From the NCBI GenBank assembly GCA_030789695.1, contig CM061133.1, positions 94,357,528 to 94,421,527 on the forward strand: a stretch of DNA of 64,000 bases, given 5' to 3'. Shown here piece after piece: positions 12,473-22,314 of the stretch. Origin of the DNA: Scilla litardierei. Its lineage: Eukaryota; Streptophyta; Magnoliopsida; Asparagales; Asparagaceae. The notes under the pieces were generated by a model. That model was not told the origin of the DNA. It made no database searches and worked only from the letters and a program-made list of their open reading frames with translations. A program made the translations under genes and the position numbers. How positions within the stretch are numbered: position 1 is the stretch's first letter; each line of letters opens with the position of its first letter.

Positions 12473-12552
12473 CTCCCCATTATCCATCCATTACTTTGGT
12501 CCTGGCGTATAAAGCTAAGGGGTGGATACTTCTGGATCATGAGTAATAGTGT

Positions 12553-12845
12553 TTGCCTCGTTAAAACCTTAGCTGTGGAAAACCCAGTGGGAAAAACCAA
12601 CAGCTTAAGGAAAAAGAGTGCAACCCACAAGTTACTCCCCCTGATCCGTACAAGCTCAAGGCTTGTAGGTCTTTCAGCTGTTATTAGGGTGGACACTTTA
12701 GGGTCCAGAGTTGAATGAGGTTGCCTCATTAAAAACCTTTGGCTATGGAAAACCCAGTGGAAAAACCTATAGCTAAGGGAAAAGAGTTGTGTTTGGCTAT
12801 GGAAAACACAATGGGAAAACCTATAGCAAAGGGAAAGAGTACAAC
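12553..12845 (-). repeat. Repeated 3'-UTR module of element E (three copies)
   Basis: Three imperfect copies of a roughly 60-base unit, beginning near 12555, 12723 and 12793. On plus each reads CCTCGTTAAAACC, then GGAAAACCCAGTGG, then GGAAAAAGAGTG; the third is shorter. The same module occurs twice in element D at 19259 and 19399. It lies between the RNase H end and the 3' LTR and is non-coding. Confidence 0.75.
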
Positions 12846-13299
12846 TCTAATATCAACTCCTCCTGATATGTACAAGCTTCTGGCTTACAGATCTCCTATG
12901 TATCTATACAATCATCTCCTATTCATCTATACATCCATCATGTTCTGAAAGCAAATACAATCATAACTCATCTATACAAGTTTCACTCATATCTAGCAGC
13001 TACTCGGAAAACAATGGCGCTCTGGAGTGGTACGCACTTCGAAGTTGATAAATAACTCCTCGAATCTATTCTTTTACCCAGTCTTTACTATGTCTGCAAG
13101 GTACTGCTGGACCTGGATGAGCGTATTCTAGACTTGCTTTTTGGATGATGAGCTTCTCAGAAGATGTAGACTTTTGGAGGATGATGTGTCGTAGATCTTT
13201 AGGAGGTGACCGGCCATTTGTACGTAGTCATCGCGATGCCATGTAAACCTGCATATGCGATATAAATTCCTTGGATGTTGTTCCTTGACCCTTGGAAGT

Positions 13300-14040
13300 T
13301 GCACAGAAGCAGCTTATCCTTGGTCCAGTGGTGCTCTAAGGGCGGCACTGTATCTGGCTAACAGTTTTACTGCAGACGTTCTAATAGAGACACGTGCAGT
13401 TGGCCAGATAAAGGAGTGTAACTAGCACACTAGAGCTAGGCTCTTCAGGACCTAGGATGTCATCCCCCTCTTCTAGTGACTGGAAGGCGTCAATAAAGAA
13501 AGCATCCATTTTAATGGATTGCAAATGGACATCTATCTTCATAAACTCCTGGTGTATGCAGAATATGATATGTATAAAAGGATTCCACCACGAAGGTGTT
13601 TAATCTGTTAGTCGAGACATCATCTATGGGGGTAGAGTATACCATTCTGGAAGTTTCATATAGATATCTATATCTATATTGCGTATAAATATGCATTCAC
13701 AACGTCCATGAGCTGCATTTCCTAGCTTTTCTAGAGACGTTTAGGCTTAGTATGAAATAGGAAAATGATCACATTTCATTCATTTCTTATTCTTATGAAG
13801 ATCCAACTTATATTCCACAAGTTTTACATATTCAGGTGTTGGGACTACTGGTCCAAAGACTTTGCTTTTCAAGCGTGAGTCCAGCTCTACTCCTATTGCC
13901 TCGTCCCACGTTGGCCAATCTATGCGTATACGCTATAGAAAGGTGGGTTGAATATCATCATCGTATTTAGTGACGTGAACGGCAATAGCGAAAGCAAAAT
14001 TGTCGTCGACGATGTGCTATATTTGTCCATTACCTCTCCA
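13300..14040 (-). pseudogene. pol: Element E reverse transcriptase/RNase H scraps
   Basis: Segments at 13850-13950 (equivalent of FGPVVLTPKGVKPVGYK in D), 13520-13720 (equivalent of YLYGNIDKDIYMKI) and 13310-13450 (equivalent of the LLARYSSAPSKHH region of RNase H) align by eye with D. Large deletions remove the catalytic core of the reverse transcriptase, and no frame longer than about 60 codons survives. Confidence 0.6.
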
Positions 14041-14047
14041 GTACGTA

Positions 14048-14443
14048 CTAATATAATGATGTTTCTCCTATTGTTTTCTCTGCAGGGGAAATCAGGAGGG
14101 AAAAGGTCGCTGGTCTGAGCTCAGCTTCCTGTGGAGGGATCATTTTAATATCTCCAGGAATCATCCTGTTTCGAGGAACTTTATCTTTTGAACTTGGCAG
14201 TCGTCCTCTTTTCAATTGAGGTACAGCCAATTCTGCTGCTGGTGGATTGCATCCATCTTTGGAGATGTTAATTCTAGCTGACGTGTTGGCAGCAGGGAAG
14301 TGTGAACGAACAATCTTATGGTTGTCCGTGAATTTATCCACCAATTGATGTACTTTAGTCTGAATGTGAAGGATCTTCTGGATCTCATCTTCACACAGAA
14401 ATAGTATGCAGATCATAACGAGATTAGGACTTTTGTGTCCCAT
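14048..14443 (-). pseudogene. pol: Element E integrase-RT linker of Pol
   Basis: A 131-codon frame matches the linker of D between integrase and reverse transcriptase: DKFTDNHKIVRSHFPAAN, INISKDGCNPP and PPQEAELRPAT are near-identical to D. It is low in known domains, as this part of copia Pol usually is. It is cut off from both neighbouring domains by frameshifts. Confidence 0.7.
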
Positions 14444-14681
14444 GATATGGTCTCAGAAGCTTCAGGCTTCTTTAGACTGCGTGCCTATTATAATGAGACT
14501 TTGCTCATCAAATTCACAGTTATCAAGACGTGGTTATATGGGGACATATATTAGCACATCCAAACACTCTTAAAGGAGATATGTTTGGTGGTGAACCATA
14601 AGCAAGCGACATCAGCAATAAGATTTGGTCACAAGAGGGCCGTATCGTGATAAGCGATGCGGAATGCAGTATGGTGTATCC

Positions 14682-15090
14682 CTAAAAATCCACAGGCAAC
14701 TGGGATTTAACAATGGACGTAAAATCCATTGGAGTCTCTTTATCAGAGAGTCTGATAACCCATTCTGAGTATGAACATGCTACATGATGTTCAATTTCAA
14801 TGCCGGTTGCTTGGCAGTAGTCTTGAAAGACATGTGTAGTGAATTCACCTACATTATCAGCTTTTGAGAAAGCTAGGTTGTGGGTGAACAAAAAGACATA
14901 CATAAGACCATCTAGTAGATGCATCTATCAGTACAATGAAGTACCGAAATGGGCCACTTGTGGGGTGAATAGGCCTGCAAAGGTCACCATGTATTCTCTC
15001 AATGAAGCCAAGAGACTCTAATCCCACTTTCATGAGGGAAGGTCTCTCTATAAGTTTTCCCTTATGACAAAGGGGGACAAGGAAACTCAA
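14682..15090 (-). pseudogene. pol: Element E integrase core fragment
   Basis: Two overlapping frames give ERIHGDLCRPIHPTSGPF and FIVLIDASTRWSYVCLF (the start of the copia integrase core, with the first catalytic Asp in GDLC), then VGEFTTHVFQDYCQATGIEIEHHVA (second catalytic block, but N-V-G-E in place of D-N-A-G-E). About 100 bases of the core are deleted compared with D, and a frameshift separates the blocks. It encodes no working integrase. Confidence 0.75.
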
Positions 15091-15636
15091 CCTTTTGAAG
15101 AATCTTCAGGTTCTCCAATAGATTCATTTGCTGATGCGTCCATCATCGCTGATCCAGGATGACAAAGTCTATTGTGCAAGAGTTGAAAACTCTGGTAATA
15201 AAAGGCACTTCTGGTGCTCAGTCAAGTTGGCTTTCTATATGATGAATATCTGCAATGATAGGGGCCCGACGGGGGTCTAACGAATCGTGCGTAGACGGTC
15301 TTCTAGCCATCCTTTTGACGAGTTACATAAAGATATTCACTATTTATTATCCATAATTTCTAAGTTATGTTCGTTTAAACGAAATATCCTGGAAACTTTG
15401 GGAGAATTCTCTATGATTTAGGAGAGGAATATGCATCTTTTAGTCTCCTTGTATCCGGGAGCAATTTTAATGCTTCACCAGTGCATCGATGCACTGTCCA
15501 CAATATATCACATTCCATCTATATATCAGAATGAATAGAAAAACTAAATATGCATTCATAAAGTTCCAAAAAGGAAATACAGATGAAGGAAACTAGTATT
15601 TAAAATGCAAAGATAAAAAGCAAATTAAGATAAAGC

Positions 15637-16652
15637 TCAATCGAGCAGATCAACATTCTCGAAGTCTTGTGCAGAGAACTTGGTCAGAGCTTGAATATCT
15701 GCCAGGTTTGTTTCAGGAGGATGCTTTAGGCTCGCCTGATATAGATCCTGGAGGTGGCAAGGAGTGCGATAGTTTTTGGACCAATGTCCAGTCATGCCAC
15801 ATCTATAGCATATGTCCTCCCAGTTCTTCTTTGGAATTGGCACTGGACCAGTGTTCTTATTATTCCATGTGAAGTTTTTCTTTCCATTGTTGTTGTTGTT
15901 ATGGGGTGGTGCTCTTGTTGGCTTCATTGCAGCTTCCCCTTTGTTCTTTCTAGCCTTCTTCTTGTTGTTCCACTTCTGGGGAGAAACATGGTAGGCTTCA
16001 GGGGGAGGGGCAGTACCAGCAGGGCGCAGATTATGAGTGGTAAGTAGTAAGTATATATTATGCTCTGCCTAAAGAAGCCAAGAGAATAAATTAGAGAACT
16101 TCGTGAAGTTACGTTCGCGGTAATGTTGCATGAGGATTGCATCTTTCTCGTGGAACGAGGTAAATGTCTTTTCCAACATGCGATTCTTCGAGACTTCTTC
16201 ACCACATAACTTCAGGTGTGAGGTAATATTATGAAGTGCTGAATTGTACTCAGCAACGGAATTATAGTCCTGAAGACGGAGATTTCCCACTCATAACTGG
16301 CACGTAGTAGTATGACATCAATTTGATGACTATAACATGTCTCCAGCGCTGTCCACAACTCAAGAGGATCTTCTACGGTTAAGTATTCGGCCTTTAAGGT
16401 CCGATCTATATGTCTCCTGATATAGATAATGGCTTTCGCCTTATCCATGTCGGAGACAATGGTAGTAGAACTGCTAGCTGGATGGGCCGCTACAGGAGCC
16501 TTGCTAGCAGTTGTCTCGGTCTCTACGGGGGCCAGAATTGAGTGAAGGAGTGCTATTGAACGCAAGTGGAACTTCAGGTCCACTCGCCAGCTCAGGTAGT
16601 TCTTTCCTACTACGTCAAGGACCTCGAAATCGACGCTAGCCAATTTTGCCAT
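15637..16652 (-). pseudogene. gag: Element E gag
   Basis: The ATG at 16652 opens MAKLASVDFEVLDVVGKNYLSW, the N-terminus of a common plant copia Gag (UBN2-type). IIYIRRHIDRTLKAEYLTVEDPLELWTALE follows. After a frameshift near 16290 the frame continues in MGNLRLQDYNSVAEYNSALHNI and LEKTFTSFHEKDAILMQHYRE, and another shift leads to a basic Asn-rich stretch. The zinc knuckle reads CYRCGMTGHWSKNY, with the last Cys replaced by Tyr. The frame ends with a stop at 15637. The Gag is therefore broken in at least two places and lacks one zinc ligand. Length would have been about 330 residues, usual for the family. Confidence 0.8.
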
Positions 16653-17435
16653 TTATCTATGCAATTAAATACGCATGAATTAATATTTGTGAAAAATAAA
16701 TTCACGCAAAGTAAATAAACAGTCATGTGAGGATCGGTCAGATACCCTTACAAACAAAATGTCCAAAAAATGTCCGAATACAGTCCATAAAATGAAATAC
16801 AAAAAGAAAATGAAAAATACAACTTGGAAACCTATTTTGGGTCCCAAAATAATTCAGATTTCATCTTCGTCTTCAATTTGGCTGAGCTCCGGTCTTTTGG
16901 CATTTTATATTATAACCTCATTACAATTCCTCTCAAAACAGAAAAAGAAAGCGAGGAATATAAAAAGGCGTATCTCAAAATGGCCGATCCCAAACCACAA
17001 GACTGATATATTTACAACATCCACGCAGTTTATATATGCTACATGTAATATAAAAATCAACCACTCAAACACATAGGCATAATCAATACATTTATTCAAC
17101 ATCACAGGCAATTGTATTGGATAAATATATATAATTTACGTTAAAAACTTACTTGTACCACGGGAAAACGTCATTACCCGCTAGGTTAGATAACTAACTT
17201 AACGACAGAGCGGTCTCAGGATCCTTGTAATGATTAAAAATGTAAATTAATAATTAATTTTATCCAATTAAAAAATAAAGCGATAAATAACGAATTGAAC
17301 ATAAAATTCATAAACAATTTTTTTAATTTGCACCAAATACCCCAAAAGTAGTTAATCATACTCAATATCATTAACCTGAAATTCCCTGATTTTTTAGTAT
17401 TTAAAAAATGGGTATTTTCTGAATTTAATAATAAA
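16653..17435. other. AT-rich leader of element E, no gene
   Basis: Between the gag start and the GC-rich leader block lie about 780 bases of AT-rich DNA. No domain was recognised on either strand. Confidence 0.6.
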
Positions 17436-18190
17436 TTGGCATGCAGGCCAGAGGCCGGCGGGCTGGCTGCGGGCTGCAGGCACGTTAGCCAAAATATACC
17501 CAGTTTTTATTTTCTATTTTTGTTAATTATTGGGCTTCTGGCCCATCAGGTGAGGCACATGCCCCTTCTCCCTCTAACCCTAATTAGAGTTTTAAAGGGT
17601 AACGCCCCCCTCAACAGGAGGGCGGATTGGGGCAGCGCCCCTCTCAACCGGGGGGGGGACGGATTGGGACAGCGCCCCCCTCAACAGAGGGGGAGGATTT
17701 CGACTGTGTCCCCCGGTGATTTGGGCGCCCCCCCCCCTCCGACGGGGGGGCGGCGAGATGGCCCCCCCTCTGACCGGGAGGGGGCGGCGCTCCGATTTGC
17801 AGACAGGGAGGGAGGCCCCCTCGACCGGGAGGGGACGGTGCTTCGGCGAGCCCCCTAGTGGGTGGCGAGGAGACAAGTCCCCTCCCGGGGAGGGGCGGCA
17901 GAAGCCACCTCGACATGAGGGGGAGGCGACTCCGACCGACGGCGCGATCCGACGAGGCTGAATCCCCTTCGACTCAGGTCCGATCCGATTCAGGCAGCTC
18001 CCCGACATACCCCCTCGACAGGAGGGGGCGGAGGATTGAAGCTGCCCCGACGAGGCGGTGGCATGCCTGGAGGCCCCGGCCTCCCCCTGACCGGGGGGGC
18101 ATTCGCTCCGGCGAATCTCAGGTCATGCCCCCAGACGGGGGGGTCGATTACTCCGGCGAAGTCGAAAAGGGGGCCTTGATTTTGAGGTAG
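17436..18190 (-). repeat. GC-rich tandem hairpin block in leader of element E
   Basis: About 600-750 bases built from imperfect, self-complementary units around CCCCCTCgACcGGGAGGGGGCGG, spaced roughly 35-45 bases apart, with runs of 5-9 G or C. It sits between primer site and gag. The open frames on both strands (for example 17436-17858 and 18008-17592) are Pro/Arg/Gly-rich by-products of the repeat. Element D has a block of the same kind in the same place but with different unit sequence. Confidence 0.75.
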
Positions 18191-18659
18191 GCCGATCCGA
18201 ATTCAAAAAATCGAATTCAACATTTAAAAAATTTATCAAAACCACAATAGCCAATTTCAGCATTCCAATTATGCACAAATTCTATCCATTTTAATTCTGA
18301 TTTGAATTAGCCCAATTTTGCAATTTGGGGGTGAAATTTTTCCCAATTTGGTAATTTGATAAACATTAGACATTGGGGAAAATATGTATAACTGATATTC
18401 TTGCTATAGATTGAAAATCATAATCACAGATTATTCAGCATGAGCATGAACAGATTTTTGATCTATGGGTTTGTATTGTTTACCTCTAAATCCGTTAGAT
18501 CTAGAGACGATCGTCGAAAAAGATTAGATCCGTAGAATGAATCCCCGCTCCCGATGCACCGTGGAAATCACCACAACTGATCACAGCAACCAAAGATTCC
18601 AAAGCACGGTGAGGGTGATTTGAGGGGATAAAAGGAGAAGCTCAAGAACGAGAGCTAAA
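18191..18659. other. Leader of element E between primer site and GC block, no gene
   Basis: AT-rich, non-coding; no motif recognised. Confidence 0.5.
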
Positions 18660-18671
18660 GTGCTGATAACG
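18660..18671 (-). other. Primer-binding site of element E (tRNA-Ile anticodon-arm type)
   Basis: GTGCTGATAACG on plus touches the LTR directly; the element strand reads CGTTATCAGCAC. The same 12 bases touch the 5' LTR of D. They complement GUGCU-(A/I)AU-AACG of cytosolic tRNA-Ile if A34 is inosine. It does not start with TGG, so it is not a standard 3'-CCA primer site. Confidence 0.6.
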
Positions 18672-18835
18672 TGTTGTGACTTCGAAGAAGAAGTAACCAT
18701 GGCTCAAGGCCATCGTTCAATATTTATTCATTCATATAGAATATGTAAAGGCATGAACTCCAAAAGTCCCCATTAAGCTAACTAATGGGGAGTAATGAGG
18801 GATAAAGTGGTGGTTGGCCTCCCTCACTCATAACA
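18672..18835 (-). repeat. 5' LTR of element E
   Basis: 164 bp, TGTTGTGACTTC...CTCATAACA on plus, flanked on the right by CTTTC as target duplication of CTTTT at 12297-12301. Confidence 0.85.
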
Positions 18836-19033
18836 CTTTCAATATTTTATGTTACAATAAATTAGTGAGCTTGTGTAACTTTTGTAACTTGAAATATTCT
18901 CAAAATAATCTTTCGCATATTTTAAGTTATACCAAAATAACCATTTTAAGCAATAATTTTTAAAGATGAAAGTGTGCAGCAACTATCCAAGGAGAAAATA
19001 AATTCTTCTCTCAGCCAAAATATTCATTCGGCC
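18836..19033. other. Short AT-rich spacer between elements E and D
   Basis: About 200 bases of AT-rich DNA, presumably older genomic sequence; nothing recognised apart from the possible outer flank of the Mutator-like element. Confidence 0.6.
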
Positions 19034-19145
19034 TGTTGTAAACGTAGTGGCTATGGAATCAATAGCCATGTATTTATAGCAATAGGGTTACATAATGGGT
19101 GGATACCCACTAACGGGTTGGGCCCTCAAAAGCCGGTTTATAACA
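19034..19145 (-). repeat. 3' LTR of element D
   Basis: 112 bp, TGTTGTAAAC...GTTTATAACA on plus, matching 45681-45792. Very short for a coding copia element. A purine tract (AAGGGGAAG on minus, 19146-19154) serves as polypurine tract. Confidence 0.85.
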
Positions 19146-19505
19146 CTTCCCCTTATCCATCCATTGTTGTAAGCCGTGATGAACGCTTCAGGGTTCACAG
19201 AGCTTATCTGATCATGGGTCTATGGATTCTTCTGGATCCCAAGTTTTAAGAGTACTTGCCTCGTTAAAACCTTTGCCAAGGAAAACCCATTGGGAAAAAC
19301 CAGTGGCTAAGGGAAAAGAGTACATGTCTCTGTAACTTCCCCTGATCGATGGATAACATCAGGGGTGGATACTCCTGGATCCAGAGTTGATGTGGCTTCC
19401 TCGTTAAAACCTTTGGTTATGGAAAACCCAGTAGGAAAAACCAATAGCCAAGGAAAAAGAGTACAGCACTACATTAACTCACCCTGAAGAGTACAAGCTT
19501 TAGGC
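19146..19505 (-). repeat. 3'-UTR of element D with two copies of the repeated module
   Basis: Copies at about 19259-19326 and 19399-19466 share CCTCGTTAAAACCTTTG, GGAAAACCCA and AAAAAGAGTAC on plus, and the sequences between them also repeat (CTTCCCCTGATC, TTCTGGATCC). No coding capacity is seen. Same arrangement as in E. Confidence 0.75.
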
Positions 19506-20282
19506 TTATAAATCTCTCAACTGTCTCATCCCAATTCCTAGTGCAATTTTTATAAAGGTACTGCGAGGTAAAGCTTTAGTAAATAGATCTGCCAGGTTGT
19601 TGCAAGACTGGATCTGCTGGATGTCGATCTGGTTGTCTACTTGCTGTTCATGCGTCCAGAAGAGCTTGGGGGAAATGTGCTTCGTCCTGTCACCTTTGAT
19701 ATAGCCACCTCGTAGTTGAGCGATGTAGGCAGCATTGTATTCATACATGGTGATTGGTCCAAGATCTCCCGTCTTCAGGCCGGTGGTCTTGAGAATATGG
19801 TGGATGACTGATCGAAGCCAAAAGCATTCTCTGCTAGCTTCGTGGATCGCAATGAGCTCGGAGTGATTGGATGAGGTCGTTGTCGATGTCTGCCTTACGG
19901 ATCTCCATGAGATGGCCGTCCCACCGTACATGAACACGAAACTGGTCTGGGACTTTGCGGTGTGTGGCTCGGACCTGTATCCTGCATCTGCATAACCGAC
20001 TAAGTCAGAGGATACACCTTTCTTGAAGTAAAGTCCAATGTCCACAGACCCTTGGAGGTAGCGCAGAAGTTGCTTCACTCCGTTCCAGTGGTGCTTTGAG
20101 GGCGCTGAACTGTATCTGGCTAGTAGGTTAACTGCGAACGCTATATCGGGACGTGTGCAATTTGCCAGGTATAGGAGTGCTCCAATTGCACTTAGGTAGG
20201 GTACTTTAGGACCCAATGTTTCATCCCCCTGTTCCAGCGGTCGGAAGGGGTCTGTATCAACATCCAATGATCTGACGACCAT
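19506..20282 (-). pseudogene. pol: Element D RNase H (end of Pol)
   Basis: A 258-codon frame ends at 19506. It contains YLSAIGALLYLANCTRPDIAFAV and HWNGVKQLLRYLQG from the RT thumb/connection. The copia RNase H follows, with VGYADAGYRSEPHTAKSQTSFVF (D-A-G catalytic region), SNHSELIAIHEASRECFWLRSV (catalytic Glu) and FTKALPRSTF near the end. It is the C-terminal part of a copia Pol polyprotein and would act on the RNA strand in the cytoplasmic particle. The frame is intact here but upstream Pol is not. Confidence 0.85.
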
Positions 20283-20692
20283 TGGTGTACTAAGCGGATG
20301 TCATTTGTCCATACGAAAGTTTTTCAGCACTTTCTTTGTGTATGTCGATTGGTGTAACATGATTTCTCCGCTTAAGTGTTCAATTTGTAAGCCTAGGCAG
20401 AACTTCGTTTTGCCAATGTCTTTCATCTCAAAAGTCTGTGTGAGACTTTTGGATATCTCACCTATCTCTTCAGGAGATCCGATGATGTTCAAGTCTTCTA
20501 CGTAGACGGCAATAATTACGAATCATGTTCCCTTTGCTCTTATGAAGATGCAAGGGCAGACTTCATTTGTTGTGAATCCTTGTTGCACTAGGAATTCACT
20601 GAGTTAGTTATACCACATTCTACCTGACTGTTTTAGACCATACAGTGATCTTTGGAGTTTGACAGAATAGACGTCCCGAGGTCTTTCTGTCA
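20283..20692 (-). pseudogene. pol: Element D reverse transcriptase, damaged palm region
   Basis: Reading right to left the frame breaks at 20690. DVYSVKLQRSLYGLKQSGRMWYN is then readable in a shifted frame, followed by a TAA, then LSEFLVQQGFTTNEVCPCIFIRAKGT, a TGA, and IIAVYVEDLNIIGSPEE. The polymerase motif is Y-V-E-D (20493-20504), where copia enzymes have Y-V-D-D. The change replaces the first of two catalytic aspartates. Two stops, one frameshift and this substitution each suffice to kill the enzyme. The remaining part (20492-20301) contains FEMKDIGKTKFCLGLQIEH, the usual block after the catalytic motif. Confidence 0.8.
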
Positions 20693-22309
20693 TTTTGTCG
20701 GTAGATTATATCCATCTGGGATTTTCATATAGATGTCCTTATCTATATTTCCATATAGGTATGCAGTCACAACGTCCATGAGCTGCATATCCAGGCCTTC
20801 CTTTGTAGATAGGCCAATGATGAAACGGAAGGTGATCGCATCCATAACCGGGGAATAGGTATCATCATAGTCTATTCCTGGCAGTTGGGAAAAACCTTGT
20901 GCAACAAGGCGCGCTTTGTAGCGCACGATCTCATTATTCTTGTTTCTTTTTCTCACGAATACCCATTTATATCCCACAGGTTTAACACCCTTTGGTGTGA
21001 GGACTACAGGTCCAAAAACTTTGCGCTTCGAGAGTGAGTCAAGCTCTACTCTTATTGCCTCGTTCCACTTTGGCCAATCCTCTCTGCGTTTACATTCTGC
21101 TAGAGAGCGTGGATCGGTCTCATCGTCGTATTCAGTGACGTGAGTGGCAATAATGAGCGCGAAGTTATCATCGATGATTGTGCTTTTTTTGTCCAGTACC
21201 TCCCCAGTATGTACATAATTTAATGATATTTCTCCTACATTTTCCTCTTCAGGGGTTGGTAAGAAGGGAGAGGTAGCTGGGCTGAGCTCAGCATCCTGTG
21301 GTGGTATCGTTATTATTGCTCCAGGATTTTTCCTCTTTCGAGGGTTCTTATCTTTGGAGCCAGGAGATCGTCCTCTCTTTTGTTGAGGTGCGGCCGCTTC
21401 TGCTACAGGTGGATTGCATCCATCTTTGGGTATGTCAATTCTAGCTGGCGTATTTGCAGCAGGGATGTGTGATCTGACAATCTTCTGGTTGTCAGTGAAT
21501 TTGTCCGGTAAAATGTGAACTGTGTTTTGAATTTGAAGGATCTTCAGGATCTCATCTTTACATTGGTTTGTATGCGGATCAAAATGGGATAAATTTTTTG
21601 TGTCCCATGAAATGGTCTTTGAAGCTTCTGGCTTCTGTGTGTTAATGCCTAGTTTGAGAAAAGTGCTTTCATCAAACTCACAATCTGCTAGACGTGCCTT
21701 CAAGGCATCCCCCGTAAGGGGTTCTAGGTGTCTACTGATCGATGGTGAGTCGAAACCAATGTAGATACCTAGACGCCATTGAGGACCCATCTTGGTCCTC
21801 TGCGGTGGTGTTATGGGGACATAGACAGCACATCCGAATATCCTCAGGTGAGAGATATCCGGCGGGTTCCCATATGCAAGTTGCATCAGAGAATAAGATT
21901 GACTCCCTGACGGTCGTAATCTTATTAGCGATGCAGCGTGCAGGATGGCATGTCGCCATGCATTTACCGGCAACTGGCATTGCATCAATAATGGGCGAGC
22001 AATCCATTGTAGTCTCTTTATAAGAGATTCGGCTAACCCATTCTGGGTGTGAACATGAGCTACATGATGTTCAACTTCTATGCCGGTTGCTTGGCAGTAG
22101 TCTAGAAAGACTTGTGATGTGAATTCCCCAGCATTGTCCAGACGCAATTTCTTGATCTGGTTATCTGGGAAATGTGCCCGCAACTTTATGATTTGTGCCA
22201 GTAGCTTTGCAAAGGCTACGTTGCGGGTGGACAGGAGGCACACATACGACCATTTGGAAGATGCGTCAATCAGTACCATGTAGTACCGAAATGGTCCACT
22301 TGCGGGGTG
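20693..22309 (-). pseudogene. pol: Element D integrase core and N-terminal reverse transcriptase
   Basis: One long frame from the C2 insertion point down to 20690. It starts inside the integrase core (SGPFRYYMVLIDASSKWSYVCLL). The second catalytic Asp is in LRLDNAGEFTSQVFLDYCQATGI, and the region of the catalytic Glu follows as VHTQNGLAESLIKRLQ. After a linker with KFTDNQKIVRSHIPAAN, the RT begins at WPKWNEAIRVELDSL and runs through KWVFVRKRNKNNEIVRYKARLVAQGFSQ to YLYGNIDKDIYMKIPDGYNLPTK. The start of the integrase lies on the other side of C2 (42478-42600). Codons visible upstream of 22310 belong to the C2 LTR, not to this gene. Confidence 0.85.
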
Positions 22310-22314
22310 AATAG

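Larger units (their letters stand above)
12302..18835 (-). mobile_element. Copia element E, degraded, minus strand
   Basis: It is bounded by two LTR copies (12302-12472 and 18672-18835) with flanks CTTTT and CTTTC. Reading right to left, it holds the 5' LTR, primer site, GC-rich repeated leader (18190-17436), gag (16652-15637), integrase pieces (15090-14682), an integrase-RT linker (14443-14048), RT/RNase H scraps (14040-13300), a repeated 3' module and the 3' LTR. All ORFs carry stops, frameshifts and deletions. It is closely related to element D 200 bp to the right: both Gags start with the same A-VDF-VLD-GKNYLSW pattern. It cannot make its own proteins. Confidence 0.85.

Noticed and set aside
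17590..18190. CRISPR-like or satellite array
   Set aside because: Units are irregular, self-complementary and lack unique spacers; the site is the leader of a plant copia element.
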